A DNA stretch of 48,034 bases from Fuerstiella sp. (GTDB lineage Bacteria > Planctomycetota > Planctomycetia > Planctomycetales > Planctomycetaceae), in assembly GCA_029247265.1 (NCBI GenBank), contig JAQWLN010000015.1:1-48034 (forward strand), in the 5' to 3' direction. The position numbers were made by a program, and so were the translations under genes. The stretch's first letter is position 1. Every line of letters starts with the position of its first letter. Of this stretch, positions 35,795-45,794 are shown piece by piece. Under the pieces are notes generated by a model that was not told where the DNA came from, searched no databases, and was given only the letters and a program-made list of their open reading frames with translations.

Positions 35795-36931
35795 ATGCGA
35801 AGACCATCCCACCGCTTAAGAGGCTTTACGCTGATTGAGCTGCTTGTTGTTATTGCAATCATCGCCATTTTAATCGCGTTGATCCTTCCTGCTGTGCAGA
35901 AAGCACGTGAAGCCGCTCGTCGGACTGAGTGCCTCAATAATCTGAAGCAGCTCGGTCTCGCCCTGCATAATTACCACGACGTTCACTTGGTTTTCCCACC
36001 AGGTCAAGCGGTCGCATGGCCACGGGCTGCGGATACCATCGATGGCCTGAATGGTACTTACAGCGTGGCTGATATCAACGAAGCAACCACCAACGCCATG
36101 GTAGCTACAAACGGATCAGTCGCGCATGGGGAAAGCTGGATGATGCACATCCTCCCGATGGTTGAAGAGGGAATCGTTCAGGGCCTGTGGAACGAAGGCC
36201 TGAACGCATGGGGCAACACGAACCTAGAACGATGGCGACGGGGAACAATTGACCCGACCAATCCACTTGATGATCCGAATCTTCTGAAGGTCAATGTCGC
36301 CCCTGGAGCCACCCAGGTCAAAGCGTTCTACTGTCCGTCACGCAGGAGCTCAATGGAAACAACCACGCAACTGTCACATACCTTCCGACTGTTCCCGGGA
36401 CAGACAACAGGAGGAAATGACTATGCTGGTTGTGCCGGCTCAGGCCTGCTGTTCAGCGACAACCGAGCGACCATCTTTTTGACCGCTGCCGAGCTGTCAG
36501 CATATAACCAGGCTGGTGAGACTGGCAATAGCCCGGTTGTTGACCTGTATCAACTTTCCTCGAACATTGGTATTTTTACGCCTAACAGTTCAACCAATTT
36601 CGCAGCCATTACTGACGGCACGTCGCAGACGATCCTCATTGCAGAAGCAGAACGGTTTCGGGGAACAACCCCTGAATACCGCAACGCTGTCAACTTCACT
36701 CGACGATTCGCGAGTGATGGTTGGGCCTGGGGTGGACCAGCGACACTGTTCTCAACTCTGCTTCCGCCCAATAAGAAAAACAATTACGAAGCGGCGGGTG
36801 GCCCCCATGGAGACATCGTGCAGGTCGCATTGGCGGATGGCTCAGCCAAACGCATCAATGTTTCCCTTGGCGCACGTGTCTGGAACAGCCTTGGCAGCAT
36901 TGCAGAAGGAGTTGACGCTGGTAACTTCTAA
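35795..36931 (+). CDS. DUF1559 prepilin-like secreted protein
   Basis: A 378-residue protein with AAGGAAA seven bases before the ATG. The N-terminus has a type IV prepilin-like signal ([18 protein letters not shown], with the leader cut expected after the Gly) followed by [20 protein letters not shown] and [10 protein letters not shown], the exact planctomycete DUF1559 pattern. The C-terminal [20 protein letters not shown] is the H-X9-DG-type ending. Such proteins are thought to be pseudopilin-like surface or secretion components and occur in dozens of copies per genome. The prepilin peptidase at 24912 could process it. Confidence 0.95.
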   Translation: MRRPSHRLRGFTLIELLVVIAIIAILIALILPAVQKAREAARRTECLNNLKQLGLALHNYHDVHLVFPPGQAVAWPRAADTIDGLNGTYSVADINEATTNAMVATNGSVAHGESWMMHILPMVEEGIVQGLWNEGLNAWGNTNLERWRRGTIDPTNPLDDPNLLKVNVAPGATQVKAFYCPSRRSSMETTTQLSHTFRLFPGQTTGGNDYAGCAGSGLLFSDNRATIFLTAAELSAYNQAGETGNSPVVDLYQLSSNIGIFTPNSSTNFAAITDGTSQTILIAEAERFRGTTPEYRNAVNFTRRFASDGWAWGGPATLFSTLLPPNKKNNYEAAGGPHGDIVQVALADGSAKRINVSLGARVWNSLGSIAEGVDAGNF

Positions 36932-36990
36932 GTGTCAGTGGCTGGTCGTATAAGACAGCCACAACCGTATTCTGAGCAAAACTTAGGCAA

Positions 36991-37024
36991 CACCGCAGCC
37001 GCCTGGCTGCGGTGCTGTCGTTTT
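36991..37024 (+). terminator. Terminator of the DUF1559 gene
   Basis: CACCGCAGCC and GGCTGCGGTG form a perfect 10-base GC-rich stem with a GCCT loop, followed by CTGTCG and then TTTT. It lies 60 bases after the DUF1559 stop. The T tract is slightly displaced, so efficiency is uncertain. Confidence 0.7.
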
Positions 37025-37176
37025 CGGAAATCTGTCCTGCTCGGGAATAAGTTGGCCGTTCGACTGACTGGATTCTGTCTTTGGCAGGATTGCCACAGAT
37101 TCGGTCTCCATGGCTTCACTTCTCAGCTATATTGAGGCTGACAGCGTCGGGCGGGAAAGTTGACAAGGGTTGCACA

Positions 37177-38151
37177 ATGGTCATTCGGTACACCTGCAAA
37201 AAATGCAAATCGGTTCTCAAAATTTCCGAGGATCTTACCGGAACAGACGGGCAATGCCCTAAATGCAAAGCCAATTTTAAGGTTCCGGCCCCAACGTCGG
37301 ATGCCAGGGATAGCAGTCCGACGGATTCACCTTCCAAGGACGCAGATCCGGCGGAAGATGAATTTGCAGAAGCGGTGGCTGAACTTGTCGACATGCCCAC
37401 AGAACTAACGCCGCCGGTCGACCTTTCGGCGATGGATGAATTCGATCCAATACCGGGGCTTGAGCCCGACAACGGCGCTTTTGCACAGGTCGAAGTCACT
37501 TCTCCGCCGGAAGCACCAAAACCGTCCGTTGCCGAGCTGATGCGTGCTCATGAAGAGGTCAAGAAAAAGAAGGCAGCGACAAAAAAGAAAGACAAAGGCA
37601 GCCTGGAAGGAGCCGCGGCTGCAGCCGATATCATGACCACCGGAACAGCAGCGTCTGCACTCACCAGAACATACGACAAGAAACGCGGCAGTGGATCCGA
37701 CGCACCGATATTGACACGTGACGAACGGCGTCAGGCGGAGCAACGCGATGCTGCCATCAGTTACGCAAAGAAAGCGATTCCTTCTCTGGCAGGGATGGTT
37801 ATCTGCGGATATTTTCTGTTTCGCTGGGCGTTTTCCGCTGCTCTGCCCGATCTGGAATACGTAACCGGTGTCGTAACTCGCAACGATGCACCTTTGGCCG
37901 GGGTCGTGGTCCAGTTCGCACCGTTGGCTCCGGCGGGAGGAATGCCGTTGGAAAATGCCACTCCGTCCACAGGGATTACTGATTCAAACGGTGAATTCAT
38001 ATTGATGTACGATCCCGACAACGCCGGCGTTCTTCCTGGTGTCCACGAAGTCTCGATCTCGACCGTCAGTGGGGCAGTCTACCCCATGGGCGCCGACAGT
38101 CGGCAGAAGACAGTCTCGTCTGACAGCAAAAAATTCAACTTCAGTCTTTGA
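37177..38151 (+). CDS. Zinc-ribbon membrane protein with carboxypeptidase-regulatory-like domain
   Basis: A 324-residue protein. The N-terminal zinc ribbon is YTCKKCKSVLKISEDL then GQCPKCKANFKV (two CXXC pairs in the first 35 residues). A long acidic and then Lys-rich linker (KKKKAATKKKDKG) follows, a single membrane helix at about residues 200-222 (LAGMVICGYFLFRWAFSAAL) and an extracytoplasmic beta-sandwich resembling carboxypeptidase-regulatory/transthyretin-like domains (GVVTRNDAPLAGVVVQFAPL). This architecture is frequent in planctomycetes. The ATG at 37177 is the last before the zinc ribbon. It precedes hisH by 45 bases, but a functional link is not implied. Confidence 0.83.
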   Translation: MVIRYTCKKCKSVLKISEDLTGTDGQCPKCKANFKVPAPTSDARDSSPTDSPSKDADPAEDEFAEAVAELVDMPTELTPPVDLSAMDEFDPIPGLEPDNGAFAQVEVTSPPEAPKPSVAELMRAHEEVKKKKAATKKKDKGSLEGAAAAADIMTTGTAASALTRTYDKKRGSGSDAPILTRDERRQAEQRDAAISYAKKAIPSLAGMVICGYFLFRWAFSAALPDLEYVTGVVTRNDAPLAGVVVQFAPLAPAGGMPLENATPSTGITDSNGEFILMYDPDNAGVLPGVHEVSISTVSGAVYPMGADSRQKTVSSDSKKFNFSL

Positions 38152-38196
38152 ATCCTCGAACTGCCGCACAGCGACGCGCGTTCGTCACATACTTAA

Positions 38197-38808
38197 ATGT
38201 CATCCATCACAATTGTCGATTACGGGATGGGCAATCTCCGAAGCGTCCAGAAAGCTCTTGAGCGACTTGGCACGGAAGCGGTGGTCACCTCAGACGCACA
38301 ACAGATCGCCGAGGCGGACAAGGTCATCCTGCCTGGCGTAGGAGCTTTTCGCGATGCCATCCAGGCGTTGCACGATCACAAACTGGTCGACGTCATTAAG
38401 GACACCACATCCGCCGGCAAGCCGTTTCTTGGGATTTGCCTTGGACTGCAATTGCTGTTCGACGTGTCCTATGAAGACGGCGAATTTCAGGGTCTGGGAA
38501 TCGTTCCTGGAAAAGTGACTCGATTTGAATTGCCGGCAGAGCTGAAAATTCCACACATGGGATGGAATCAGCTGCACACGTGCACGGACAATCCGCTGTT
38601 GAACAACATACGACGCGATGCATGGTTCTATTTCGTCCACAGCTATTACGTGCAGCCGGATGACGATTCATGGACCGCCGCCACAACGGACTATGGTGGC
38701 GAGTTTGTGTCAATCGTGGCGCGGGACAACGTGTTCGCGACGCAGTTTCACCCTGAAAAAAGCCAAAGCACGGGACTGCAACTGCTCCGCAATTTCGTAG
38801 AACTGTAA
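38197..38808 (+). CDS. hisH: Imidazole glycerol phosphate synthase, glutaminase subunit HisH
   Basis: A 203-residue class I glutamine amidotransferase. [19 protein letters not shown] is the N-terminal signature, C81 in [13 protein letters not shown] is the nucleophile, and FHPEKSQ near the C-terminus gives the His-Glu pair. It feeds ammonia to HisF for ring closure in histidine and purine-linked AICAR formation. hisA follows 47 bases on, but hisF is not in this window. Confidence 0.96.
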   Translation: MSSITIVDYGMGNLRSVQKALERLGTEAVVTSDAQQIAEADKVILPGVGAFRDAIQALHDHKLVDVIKDTTSAGKPFLGICLGLQLLFDVSYEDGEFQGLGIVPGKVTRFELPAELKIPHMGWNQLHTCTDNPLLNNIRRDAWFYFVHSYYVQPDDDSWTAATTDYGGEFVSIVARDNVFATQFHPEKSQSTGLQLLRNFVEL

Positions 38809-38855
38809 ACGCTGGCTGCCCCCAATAATTCAAGCAATCAGAAGTCTGGCAAAAC

Positions 38856-39596
38856 ATGCAACTCTATCCAGCCATCGATATCCGAGGCGGCAAGTGCGTT
38901 CGTCTGCGACAGGGAAACTACAACGACGAAACCGTCTTTGGGGACGACCCTGTTGAGATGGCACTGAAATGGCAGGCGGAAGGTGCCGAATGGCTGCACC
39001 TTGTCGATCTGGATGGCGCGAAGGAAGGGCGTCCCGTAAATCACGATGTCGTGCGACGCATCGTCAGCGAAACAGGTCTTCCCTGCCAGATGGGTGGCGG
39101 AATTCGCAACGAAGAAAGCATCGCACTTGCGCTTAATGACCTCGGGCTAAGCCGGGTTATCATTGGAACCAAGGCACTGAAAGAACCAGACTGGTTTGCC
39201 GAGGCCTGCACTCAGTTTCCTGACAAACTGGCACTGGGCCTTGATGCGAAGGATTCCATGGTGGCGACAGAAGGCTGGCTTGAGGTATCCAGCGTGTCCG
39301 TCATGCAACTGGCCGAAAAATTTGCAGACGTGCCACTGGCCGCCGTCATATACACAAACATCGCCAACGACGGCATGATGCAGGGCGTCGATCAGGCAAC
39401 TCTGGCTGATCTTCGCGCACTGGCTGACATGGGATTGCCGGTAATTGCATCGGGAGGGGTGACGACAATGGATGACATCGTGGCTCTTCAGAAAATCTAT
39501 GAGGCACAGCCTAACCTCATTGGTGCAATCGTCGGGAGAGCCATCTACGAAGGGACAATCTCCGTAAAGGAAGCCTGCGGCGCATTAGCAGGTTAG
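38856..39596 (+). CDS. hisA: ProFAR isomerase HisA
   Basis: A 246-residue TIM-barrel isomerase that converts ProFAR to PRFAR in histidine synthesis. The N-terminal catalytic aspartate is D8 in [15 protein letters not shown], and the second half has [15 protein letters not shown] and [16 protein letters not shown] phosphate-binding turns. It lies between hisH and a PhyH-type gene, with 47- and 19-base gaps, so all may share one transcript. Confidence 0.95.
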   Translation: MQLYPAIDIRGGKCVRLRQGNYNDETVFGDDPVEMALKWQAEGAEWLHLVDLDGAKEGRPVNHDVVRRIVSETGLPCQMGGGIRNEESIALALNDLGLSRVIIGTKALKEPDWFAEACTQFPDKLALGLDAKDSMVATEGWLEVSSVSVMQLAEKFADVPLAAVIYTNIANDGMMQGVDQATLADLRALADMGLPVIASGGVTTMDDIVALQKIYEAQPNLIGAIVGRAIYEGTISVKEACGALAG

Positions 39597-39615
39597 CAAA
39601 ACGGCAAGTCATCAG

Positions 39616-40410
39616 ATGCAGCCTGAACTACTCTCAATTGACGACAAACAGCGATTCCTGCAGGACGGTTACGTCATTGTCCCCGATCTTCTGACTGAAC
39701 CTGAAGCGGAATTGCTGAAGCGAGTGGCCCGCATAGACCGCAAACTTGAATCGGACCGCATGTCACGGACCGACGGCGAAGGCGGGTCCGTCGATCTCGT
39801 CGTACGAAACGAACTCCCCCACGACAGCATCTACGGAGCCATCGTCCGGGCACAGCCGCTGGTGGAAGCAATGGAAGTGCTGCTGGGCGACGAAGTCTAC
39901 CACTACCATCACAAGATGATTCTGAAGGAACCGAGGATCGGTGGCGCATGGACGTGGCATCAGGATTACGGGTACTGGTACAACAACGGATGTCTGTTTC
40001 CGGACATGGGCAGCTGCATGATTGCGGTCGATCAGGCAACCACAGAAAACGGCTGCCTGCAGGTCATTCGCGGTTCGCACAGGATGGGACGCATTGATCA
40101 CGTGCAGCGAGGCGAACAGACGGGAGCCGATGAAGAACGGATCGCCGCCGCCCTTCAGCGGCTGGAACTTGTGCACGTCGAACTGAAACCCGGCTCAGCC
40201 GTAATCTTCCACGGGAACACACTCCACCGATCCGATCAGAACGTCAGCGACAATCCGCGCTGGGCGTTTATCTGCTGTTATAACACCAGACGCAACTACC
40301 CCTGGAAGGAGTCGAAGCACCCGCGCTATTCGCCTCTTGAACGGTGGCCGGCCGAACGGATTTCTGAAATTGGCGAACGACAGCTGACTGAAAATCACAC
40401 CACAAATTGA
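39616..40410 (+). CDS. Phytanoyl-CoA dioxygenase (PhyH) family enzyme
   Basis: A 264-residue Fe(II)/2-oxoglutarate dioxygenase. The iron site is HQDYGYW (HxD, near residue 115) with the distal His in IFHGNTLHRSDQNVSDNPRW and the arginine for 2-oxoglutarate close by. GYVIVPDLLTEPEAELLKRV starts the fold. Substrate is unknown; the family hydroxylates small metabolites as well as phytanoyl-CoA. It starts 19 bases after hisA, which suggests co-transcription without proving a role in histidine metabolism. Confidence 0.9.
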   Translation: MQPELLSIDDKQRFLQDGYVIVPDLLTEPEAELLKRVARIDRKLESDRMSRTDGEGGSVDLVVRNELPHDSIYGAIVRAQPLVEAMEVLLGDEVYHYHHKMILKEPRIGGAWTWHQDYGYWYNNGCLFPDMGSCMIAVDQATTENGCLQVIRGSHRMGRIDHVQRGEQTGADEERIAAALQRLELVHVELKPGSAVIFHGNTLHRSDQNVSDNPRWAFICCYNTRRNYPWKESKHPRYSPLERWPAERISEIGERQLTENHTTN

Positions 40411-40462
40411 CCGGCTGCTCGCCGAGCCAGCATTCGCAGCAGGACAGACCGTAACTGCACTA

Positions 40463-41986
40463 CTATTCAGTCATCTGAAACGAATACAGATCTGCATCCT
40501 TCAACACGAACCGTAACCGTACTGCCCTTCCGGCCAGCTGGCTGACGTCAGGGCCTCCTTCCCACAATACAGTGCGATCAACGGAATCGCCAAACAGTTC
40601 CGGGCAGTCATTTAGTGCAAATCCCGGTACGGGGGTCCCGTCGGGATCCTGAATCTCAATTCGCACGCTGCCCACGGCCGACGTGGAAACGTTGATCGCC
40701 AGCTTCCGTCCGTCAAACTTCAACGGTCGGGTGAGCAGTTCTCCGCCTTTCCACGGTGCATTGATAGACACAAAACCGTCCAGACGCAGCGTGTACCGCC
40801 GCATGGCGTTGCTGTGCCCGGTCCATGCACCTTCTGACGCGTACAGAGATATTTCGTTGGCGGCTCCAGGCAGATCGGATTTCGTTTCGACCGCATGCCA
40901 GGCAATGAACTGATGACCGTAGTTCCATGTATCCGGCCGTTGCGGACCGGGACGCAGGAACGCCTCGTTCCAGCGATCAAAGTGAACGCCGTCACGACTG
41001 GCCATCAGCAGCCCTTCCGTCAGTGCCGTGCCGTACCGCAGATGAGCGTCAGCGCGTTCTTCCCGATGCTGCAGTTCCGGCAGAGCCCTCATTGACTCTG
41101 ACCAGCCATGTTCCACATAACGCGTCGGCAAGCCGATCAGAATATGCGGTGCCCGATAATACGGACCAATCTGATTCGTATAGAGGTGCTCCGCAGGAGA
41201 ATCTTCATACGTCAGATCAGCTTCGTCACCCCAGGAAAGGAAATCGGCAGACACGGCCGTCCGAATTGCTCGATATCCGTCCGGAGTCCACTGTTTAGCC
41301 GTCGTGACTCCTTTCGTGAAGGTACGAAAGTAAGCTCGGTATTTTTGGGCGGCTGAATCCCAGAAGGCGAGATTCTGGGAATCGAATGCCCCCACTGTTA
41401 TGACGGGCTCTTTCTGCAGAAGTGACCAGTGGATGCCATCGGTCGACTTAAAAGCAAACAGGCCGCCTTCCTTCGCCGAGCCACCAAGCGCCTTGAACCG
41501 CTCGTCGGGCCGACAGGCCGGATTCGCATCCAGAAACGGTGCAAAGTTGTGACAACCGAGACCAGTCAGAATGATGTTATTCTGTTTCGAACCACCATGA
41601 GAGAACAATCCAAGATGCGGCTTGGTCCACGTTTTTCCGTCACGGCTTTCTGCATAGCAGTAGACCTGAGCACCAAGCTTCAACTTTCCTGCCTCGACTC
41701 CCAGAGCAGAGCCCCGGTAATACATACGGTATACGTCACCATCATGTATGACGCTGTGGTAACCGCTGCCTGCTCCTTCCCATGGTGCATCATTGACAGT
41801 GACAACATTCCGCGCCACAGGATGATGTAGCCGACGCTGCGCCCCATCGAGCGATTCGATAAGAAATGTATCGACAAACAGTTCTCGCCGAGAACCGATG
41901 TCAATGACGTCAGGCTCCTCTGCTGCAAACACAGAAACTGGCAGCAGGGCAACGACCAGCCAGAAAAGAACAAAAGTGATTCGCAT
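40463..41986 (-). CDS. Secreted five-bladed glycosidase-like protein
   Basis: A 507-residue secreted protein. The ATG at 41986 begins a signal peptide (MRITFVLFWLVVALLPVSVF, cleavage near AAEEP); the longer frame to 42058 is not supported. RRELFVDTFLIESLDGAQRR and HDGDVYRMYYRG with later SRDGVHFDRWNE and STDGIHWSLLQKE are the repeated sugar-binding blades of GH32/43/130-like propellers. A C-terminal beta-sandwich (VRIEIQDPDGTPVPGF) follows. Catalytic acids cannot be assigned with certainty. Probably acts on a polysaccharide outside the cytoplasm. Confidence 0.78.
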   Translation of the reverse strand: MRITFVLFWLVVALLPVSVFAAEEPDVIDIGSRRELFVDTFLIESLDGAQRRLHHPVARNVVTVNDAPWEGAGSGYHSVIHDGDVYRMYYRGSALGVEAGKLKLGAQVYCYAESRDGKTWTKPHLGLFSHGGSKQNNIILTGLGCHNFAPFLDANPACRPDERFKALGGSAKEGGLFAFKSTDGIHWSLLQKEPVITVGAFDSQNLAFWDSAAQKYRAYFRTFTKGVTTAKQWTPDGYRAIRTAVSADFLSWGDEADLTYEDSPAEHLYTNQIGPYYRAPHILIGLPTRYVEHGWSESMRALPELQHREERADAHLRYGTALTEGLLMASRDGVHFDRWNEAFLRPGPQRPDTWNYGHQFIAWHAVETKSDLPGAANEISLYASEGAWTGHSNAMRRYTLRLDGFVSINAPWKGGELLTRPLKFDGRKLAINVSTSAVGSVRIEIQDPDGTPVPGFALNDCPELFGDSVDRTVLWEGGPDVSQLAGRAVRLRFVLKDADLYSFQMTE

Positions 41987-42183
41987 AACAGCTACCATAC
42001 CGGACCCGGTGGGATTCAAGACGCAGCACATGATGAATAGTCCGCGCCGCAGCTGCAAACGATGCGGAGAATGCGATTTTCAAGAACGTTTCGCGGTAAC
42101 CTGATACTTGGTAACGATGGTGAAAAGCGTTAACTTGCTGAGCGGCAGGCTACGACCGTTCAATCTGATCTGGAGAACATCTG

Positions 42184-44463
42184 ATGTTAGAGCCAAATGG
42201 ACAGAATTCTTACAGCTTTGCGGGTCTGCCTTTCGTCCCGAAATACAGTTCGCATCGGCTCACAGGGCGTCGCGTACTACGGTCCAGACGATTTTTTGCG
42301 TTTTCGCTCGTTGCCGTCGTCCTGATTGATGCCGGCAACGCCTCAGGTCAACAATCCATTCCCACTACCTTTAATGGTGTTATTGTCGTGAATACTAAAT
42401 CTGAAACTGTGGCGGAGCTGTCTCAGGACAATCCGTTTGCCGATGCCAGTACGCTGCCACTTCGCGCACCGGCGTTCAATGCGATTCGAACGGAACACTA
42501 CCAGCCAGCTTTCATGGCGGGCATGAAACAGCAGCTGGCCGAAATGGCAGCCATTGCCGGTCACGCCGATGCGCCAACATTCGACAACACGATCGTGGCG
42601 ATTGAAAAATCGGGAGCTCTGCTTAACCGGTCTCGCCAGGTTTTTTCCAACATGACATCGGCCCACACCAACAAGGATCTGCAGAACATCCAGACTGAAA
42701 TGGCTCCGCTGCTGGCTGCTCATTCAGACAACATTCTGCTGAATCAGCAGTTATTCCAACGCGTCGAAAAACTATACGACTCGCGAGACTCTCTGGAGCT
42801 TACCGGCGAACAGCAGGAGGTGCTGAGACGACACTATGAAGATTTCGTGCGAGCCGGCGCCAGGCTGTCAGAGGCGGACCAGAACCGCATCCGATCACTC
42901 AACGAACAATTGTCGACCCTGCAGACAAAGTTCGAGGACAACCTGCTGGCGGTGACAAAAGAGCGTTCCGTCGTGGTGGATGATGTCGCGGAACTGGATG
43001 GCATGTCCGATGCTGACATTGCGGCCGCCGCAGAAACCGCGAAGGAACGAGACCAAGAAGGCAAGTACGTTCTGGAAATCACCAACACGACTCGCGTACC
43101 AATTCTCACTTCACTGAACAATCGCGTGTTGCGAGAACGGGTCTGGAAGGCATCCGCCAACCGTGCAGTCGGACAGCACGGCGGCATCGACAATCGCCCA
43201 CTGATTCTGGAAATCGCGCAGCTGCGTGCCGAACGAGCCAATCTTCTGGGCTTTGCCAATCATTCAGCTTACAAGCTGCAGAATCAGATGGCAAAAACGC
43301 CGGCCGCCGCTCGCAAAATGCTGACGGATCTCGTTCCGGGCGTGGTGGCTCGCGTACAGGAAGAAGCTGAAGACCTGCGGGCCATGATGAAGGAGCTGGG
43401 AACGGATCACGACCTCGCTCCATGGGACTGGGAATACTATGCAGAGAAAGTCCGCAAAACGCGATTTGAAGTCGACGAAGCCGCTGTAAAGCCTTATTTC
43501 GAAGTCAACAGTGTGCTGACAAACGGCGTCTTCTTCACCATGAACAAGTTGTTTGGTATCACGTTTCGTGAGCGAAGAGATCTACCCGTGTATCACCCGG
43601 AAGTACGTGTTTTTGACGTGCTTGACGGCGATGATTCGCAGATTGGCCTGTTCTACATCGACTTCTTCAAACGCGACTCGAAACGTGGTGGTGCATGGAT
43701 GAGTTCCTTTGTTGATCAGTCGTCATTGCTGAACGAAAAGCCGGTCATCGTCAATGTGCTGAACAACCCCCGACCAGCTGACGGAGAACCGGCACTGATC
43801 AGCTTTGACAACGTTACGACGATGTTCCACGAGATGGGCCACGCCGTACATGGACTGTTTTCTGATGTCACGTATCCATCTGTTTCGGGCACCGCAACGC
43901 CGCGCGATTTCGTAGAATTCCCGTCAACATTTGAAGAAGACTGGTGCATCCAGCCCGCGATTCTCAGTAACTATGCTCGACATCACGAAACAGGCGAGCC
44001 TATTCCAAAGGAATTGCTGGACAAGGTTATCCGCGCCAGCAAATTCAATCAGGGCTTCGACACATTGGAGTATATGGCTGCGGCCATTCTGGATCTGGAA
44101 TGGCACACTCTGACGGCCGATGAAATCCCAGACGACATTGAAGCTTTCGAAGCAGCCACGCTGAAGAAATACGGAATCGACATTTCGGCGGTCCCGCCAC
44201 GTTACCGTACTGCATACTTTGCTCACATCTGGGGCGGCGGCTACTCATCAAGTTACTACGCTTATCTCTGGAGCGAGGTCCTGGCGGCCGATGCGTTTGC
44301 CTTTATGCAGACAAGCGGCGGAGCAACGATCGAAAACGGAGCTGATTTTCGGTCTGAGGTCCTTTCCCGAGGCAGTAGCCGCGATCCCATGACATCGTAC
44401 AAAGCCTTTCGGGGTCAGGAACCAACCGTCGATGCTCTGCTGATCAGACGTGGCCTAAAGTAG
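42184..44463 (+). CDS. M3-family zinc metallopeptidase, secreted (Dcp/oligopeptidase A type)
   Basis: A 759-residue peptidase. The zinc site is HEMGH at residues 549-553 with the third ligand Glu about 25-30 residues on in FVEFPSTFEEDW. The ATG at 42184 has GGAG about 9 bases upstream. The N-terminus is long and basic (RRVLRSRRFFAFSLVAVVLI) with a hydrophobic core and possible cleavage near ASGQQ, so secretion is likely. NPFADASTLPLRAPAFNAI is a family landmark after the signal. It cleaves short peptides in the periplasm. Length fits Dcp-like members plus the signal peptide. Confidence 0.92.
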   Translation: MLEPNGQNSYSFAGLPFVPKYSSHRLTGRRVLRSRRFFAFSLVAVVLIDAGNASGQQSIPTTFNGVIVVNTKSETVAELSQDNPFADASTLPLRAPAFNAIRTEHYQPAFMAGMKQQLAEMAAIAGHADAPTFDNTIVAIEKSGALLNRSRQVFSNMTSAHTNKDLQNIQTEMAPLLAAHSDNILLNQQLFQRVEKLYDSRDSLELTGEQQEVLRRHYEDFVRAGARLSEADQNRIRSLNEQLSTLQTKFEDNLLAVTKERSVVVDDVAELDGMSDADIAAAAETAKERDQEGKYVLEITNTTRVPILTSLNNRVLRERVWKASANRAVGQHGGIDNRPLILEIAQLRAERANLLGFANHSAYKLQNQMAKTPAAARKMLTDLVPGVVARVQEEAEDLRAMMKELGTDHDLAPWDWEYYAEKVRKTRFEVDEAAVKPYFEVNSVLTNGVFFTMNKLFGITFRERRDLPVYHPEVRVFDVLDGDDSQIGLFYIDFFKRDSKRGGAWMSSFVDQSSLLNEKPVIVNVLNNPRPADGEPALISFDNVTTMFHEMGHAVHGLFSDVTYPSVSGTATPRDFVEFPSTFEEDWCIQPAILSNYARHHETGEPIPKELLDKVIRASKFNQGFDTLEYMAAAILDLEWHTLTADEIPDDIEAFEAATLKKYGIDISAVPPRYRTAYFAHIWGGGYSSSYYAYLWSEVLAADAFAFMQTSGGATIENGADFRSEVLSRGSSRDPMTSYKAFRGQEPTVDALLIRRGLK

Positions 44464-44656
44464 CCGAGTGCCATCAAAACGATCACACTCGTTGCGCAGA
44501 TGCGACGGAGTCGGGCTGGGCCATTGCTGAGTCCGTATTACTCAAAATCAGTGCAGTGCGTTACTTAGGAAGAATCGGCATTAACGGCACGTTGTTCGCC
44601 ATAGTCCCTGTCAGTTGTTCATTTTGGTTTCGCATGACGCAAACAGGGAGAAAACG

Positions 44657-44998
44657 ATGAAACGATTAATGATTGCTGTATTTGCAGGGGCCATGGTTCT
44701 GGCCGTGACAGCTGACAAAGCAACAGCGCAGTGCAGGTACGGCGGATACGGTGTCGGATACGGCGGTTCGCGACTGAGTATCGGCTACACCAGGGTTTCT
44801 CCCCGAAGCTCGTTTTCCGTCGGATACGGAAGTTATCCCAGCTACGGATACGGATCTCGCCGGGTCAGCACCTACCGCACTCGCGGGCACTACGACTACC
44901 ATCCCACGGAAGTCTATCGCCACGGAAATCATCTGCACGTGCAGCCTGGACACTGGGATTATCACCGCGGTCGTCGTGGCGGCATTCACCATCACTAA
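44657..44998 (+). CDS. Small Gly/Tyr/Arg/His-rich secreted protein
   Basis: A 113-residue secreted protein starting at ATG 44657 with GGGAG seven bases upstream; the signal peptide MKRLMIAVFAGAMVLAVTAD ends near ATAQ. The mature part is low complexity with GYG repeats (YGGYGVGYGG, SVGYGSYPSYGYGS) and a His/Arg-rich end (HYDYHPTEVYRHGNHLHVQP, then GGIHHH). It could bind metals or be a cell-surface component. The strong terminator that follows indicates a monocistronic, well-expressed gene. Confidence 0.8.
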   Translation: MKRLMIAVFAGAMVLAVTADKATAQCRYGGYGVGYGGSRLSIGYTRVSPRSSFSVGYGSYPSYGYGSRRVSTYRTRGHYDYHPTEVYRHGNHLHVQPGHWDYHRGRRGGIHHH

Positions 44999-45024
44999 GA
45001 ATGACCGAATCAGATCCAGTTCAT

Positions 45025-45081
45025 AGCCGCGTTTGCCGGAATGTGAGAGCTTCTCGCGTTCCGGCAAACGCGGCTGCTTTT
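45025..45081 (+). terminator. Strong terminator after the small secreted protein gene
   Basis: AGCCGCGTTTGCCGGAA and TTCCGGCAAACGCGGCT form a perfect 17-base stem. The 17-base loop itself holds a GAGA-GCT-TCTC mini-stem. The stem is followed by GC and then TTTT. It starts 27 bases after the stop codon at 44998. Confidence 0.85.
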
Positions 45082-45215
45082 GTCTTGGTCAATCGTACTA
45101 CTCACCAGTGGCAAATCTCTCTGCATCATCTCGCCCCGGGCTTGACTCTGGTGATTCGGCCCACCAACATGCTCTGCTCTGAAATGTCATGATGTCGCGC
45201 CTGAGGTGTATCTCG

Positions 45216-45767
45216 ATGAAACATCCGATTTTCGCAATGTTCGTGTTTTCATGTTTTCTGGTCACCGGCTGCGCTGAATCCGCTCCGATGACTGACGTGT
45301 CGTCTCCGCCTCCCACGGCGTCGGCTGCGGGCTCAGCGTCTGATTCGTCAGCCACTGCAGACGCAGTGACATTTCTGGACAAGGAAGCGCTACGAGAGGG
45401 TACGGGAGAGACTGATGCAGATCCTCCAGCGGAGTTTCAATCAACAGAATCGGGGCTGCGTTATCGGATTCTGAGAAAGTCGGACGGAGAAAAAGCGACA
45501 GCAGAGCGAACAGTGACCGTGCACTACCGCGGCTGGTTGGACGACGGCAGTGAGTTCGACAGTTCCTACGGTCGAGGAGAAACAATCTCGTTTCCGTTGA
45601 ATGGTGTCATCCCCGGGTGGACAGAAGGTATGCAACTGGTTGGTAAAGGCGGAATGATTGAATTGTGGATTCCGCCGGACCTCGGCTATGGCGCCGCTGG
45701 CGCGGGCGCTGCAGTGCCACCAAATGCAACGTTACACTTCGTCGTCGAGCTGATGGAAATTCAATAG
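45216..45767 (+). CDS. FKBP-type peptidyl-prolyl isomerase, lipoprotein
   Basis: A 183-residue lipoprotein. The ATG at 45216 has GAGG about 9 bases upstream and is preferred to 45189. The signal ends in the lipobox LVTGC with Cys at residue 18. A Ser/Ala/Thr-rich linker leads to one FKBP domain (TVTVHYRGWLDDGSEFDSSY, GVIPGWTEGMQLVGKGG and IPPDLGYGAAGAGA), the usual single-domain length. It helps protein folding at the outer side of a membrane. Confidence 0.93.
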   Translation: MKHPIFAMFVFSCFLVTGCAESAPMTDVSSPPPTASAAGSASDSSATADAVTFLDKEALREGTGETDADPPAEFQSTESGLRYRILRKSDGEKATAERTVTVHYRGWLDDGSEFDSSYGRGETISFPLNGVIPGWTEGMQLVGKGGMIELWIPPDLGYGAAGAGAAVPPNATLHFVVELMEIQ

Positions 45768-45794
45768 CTGCTGTCCGACAACAGGCAACGATTC

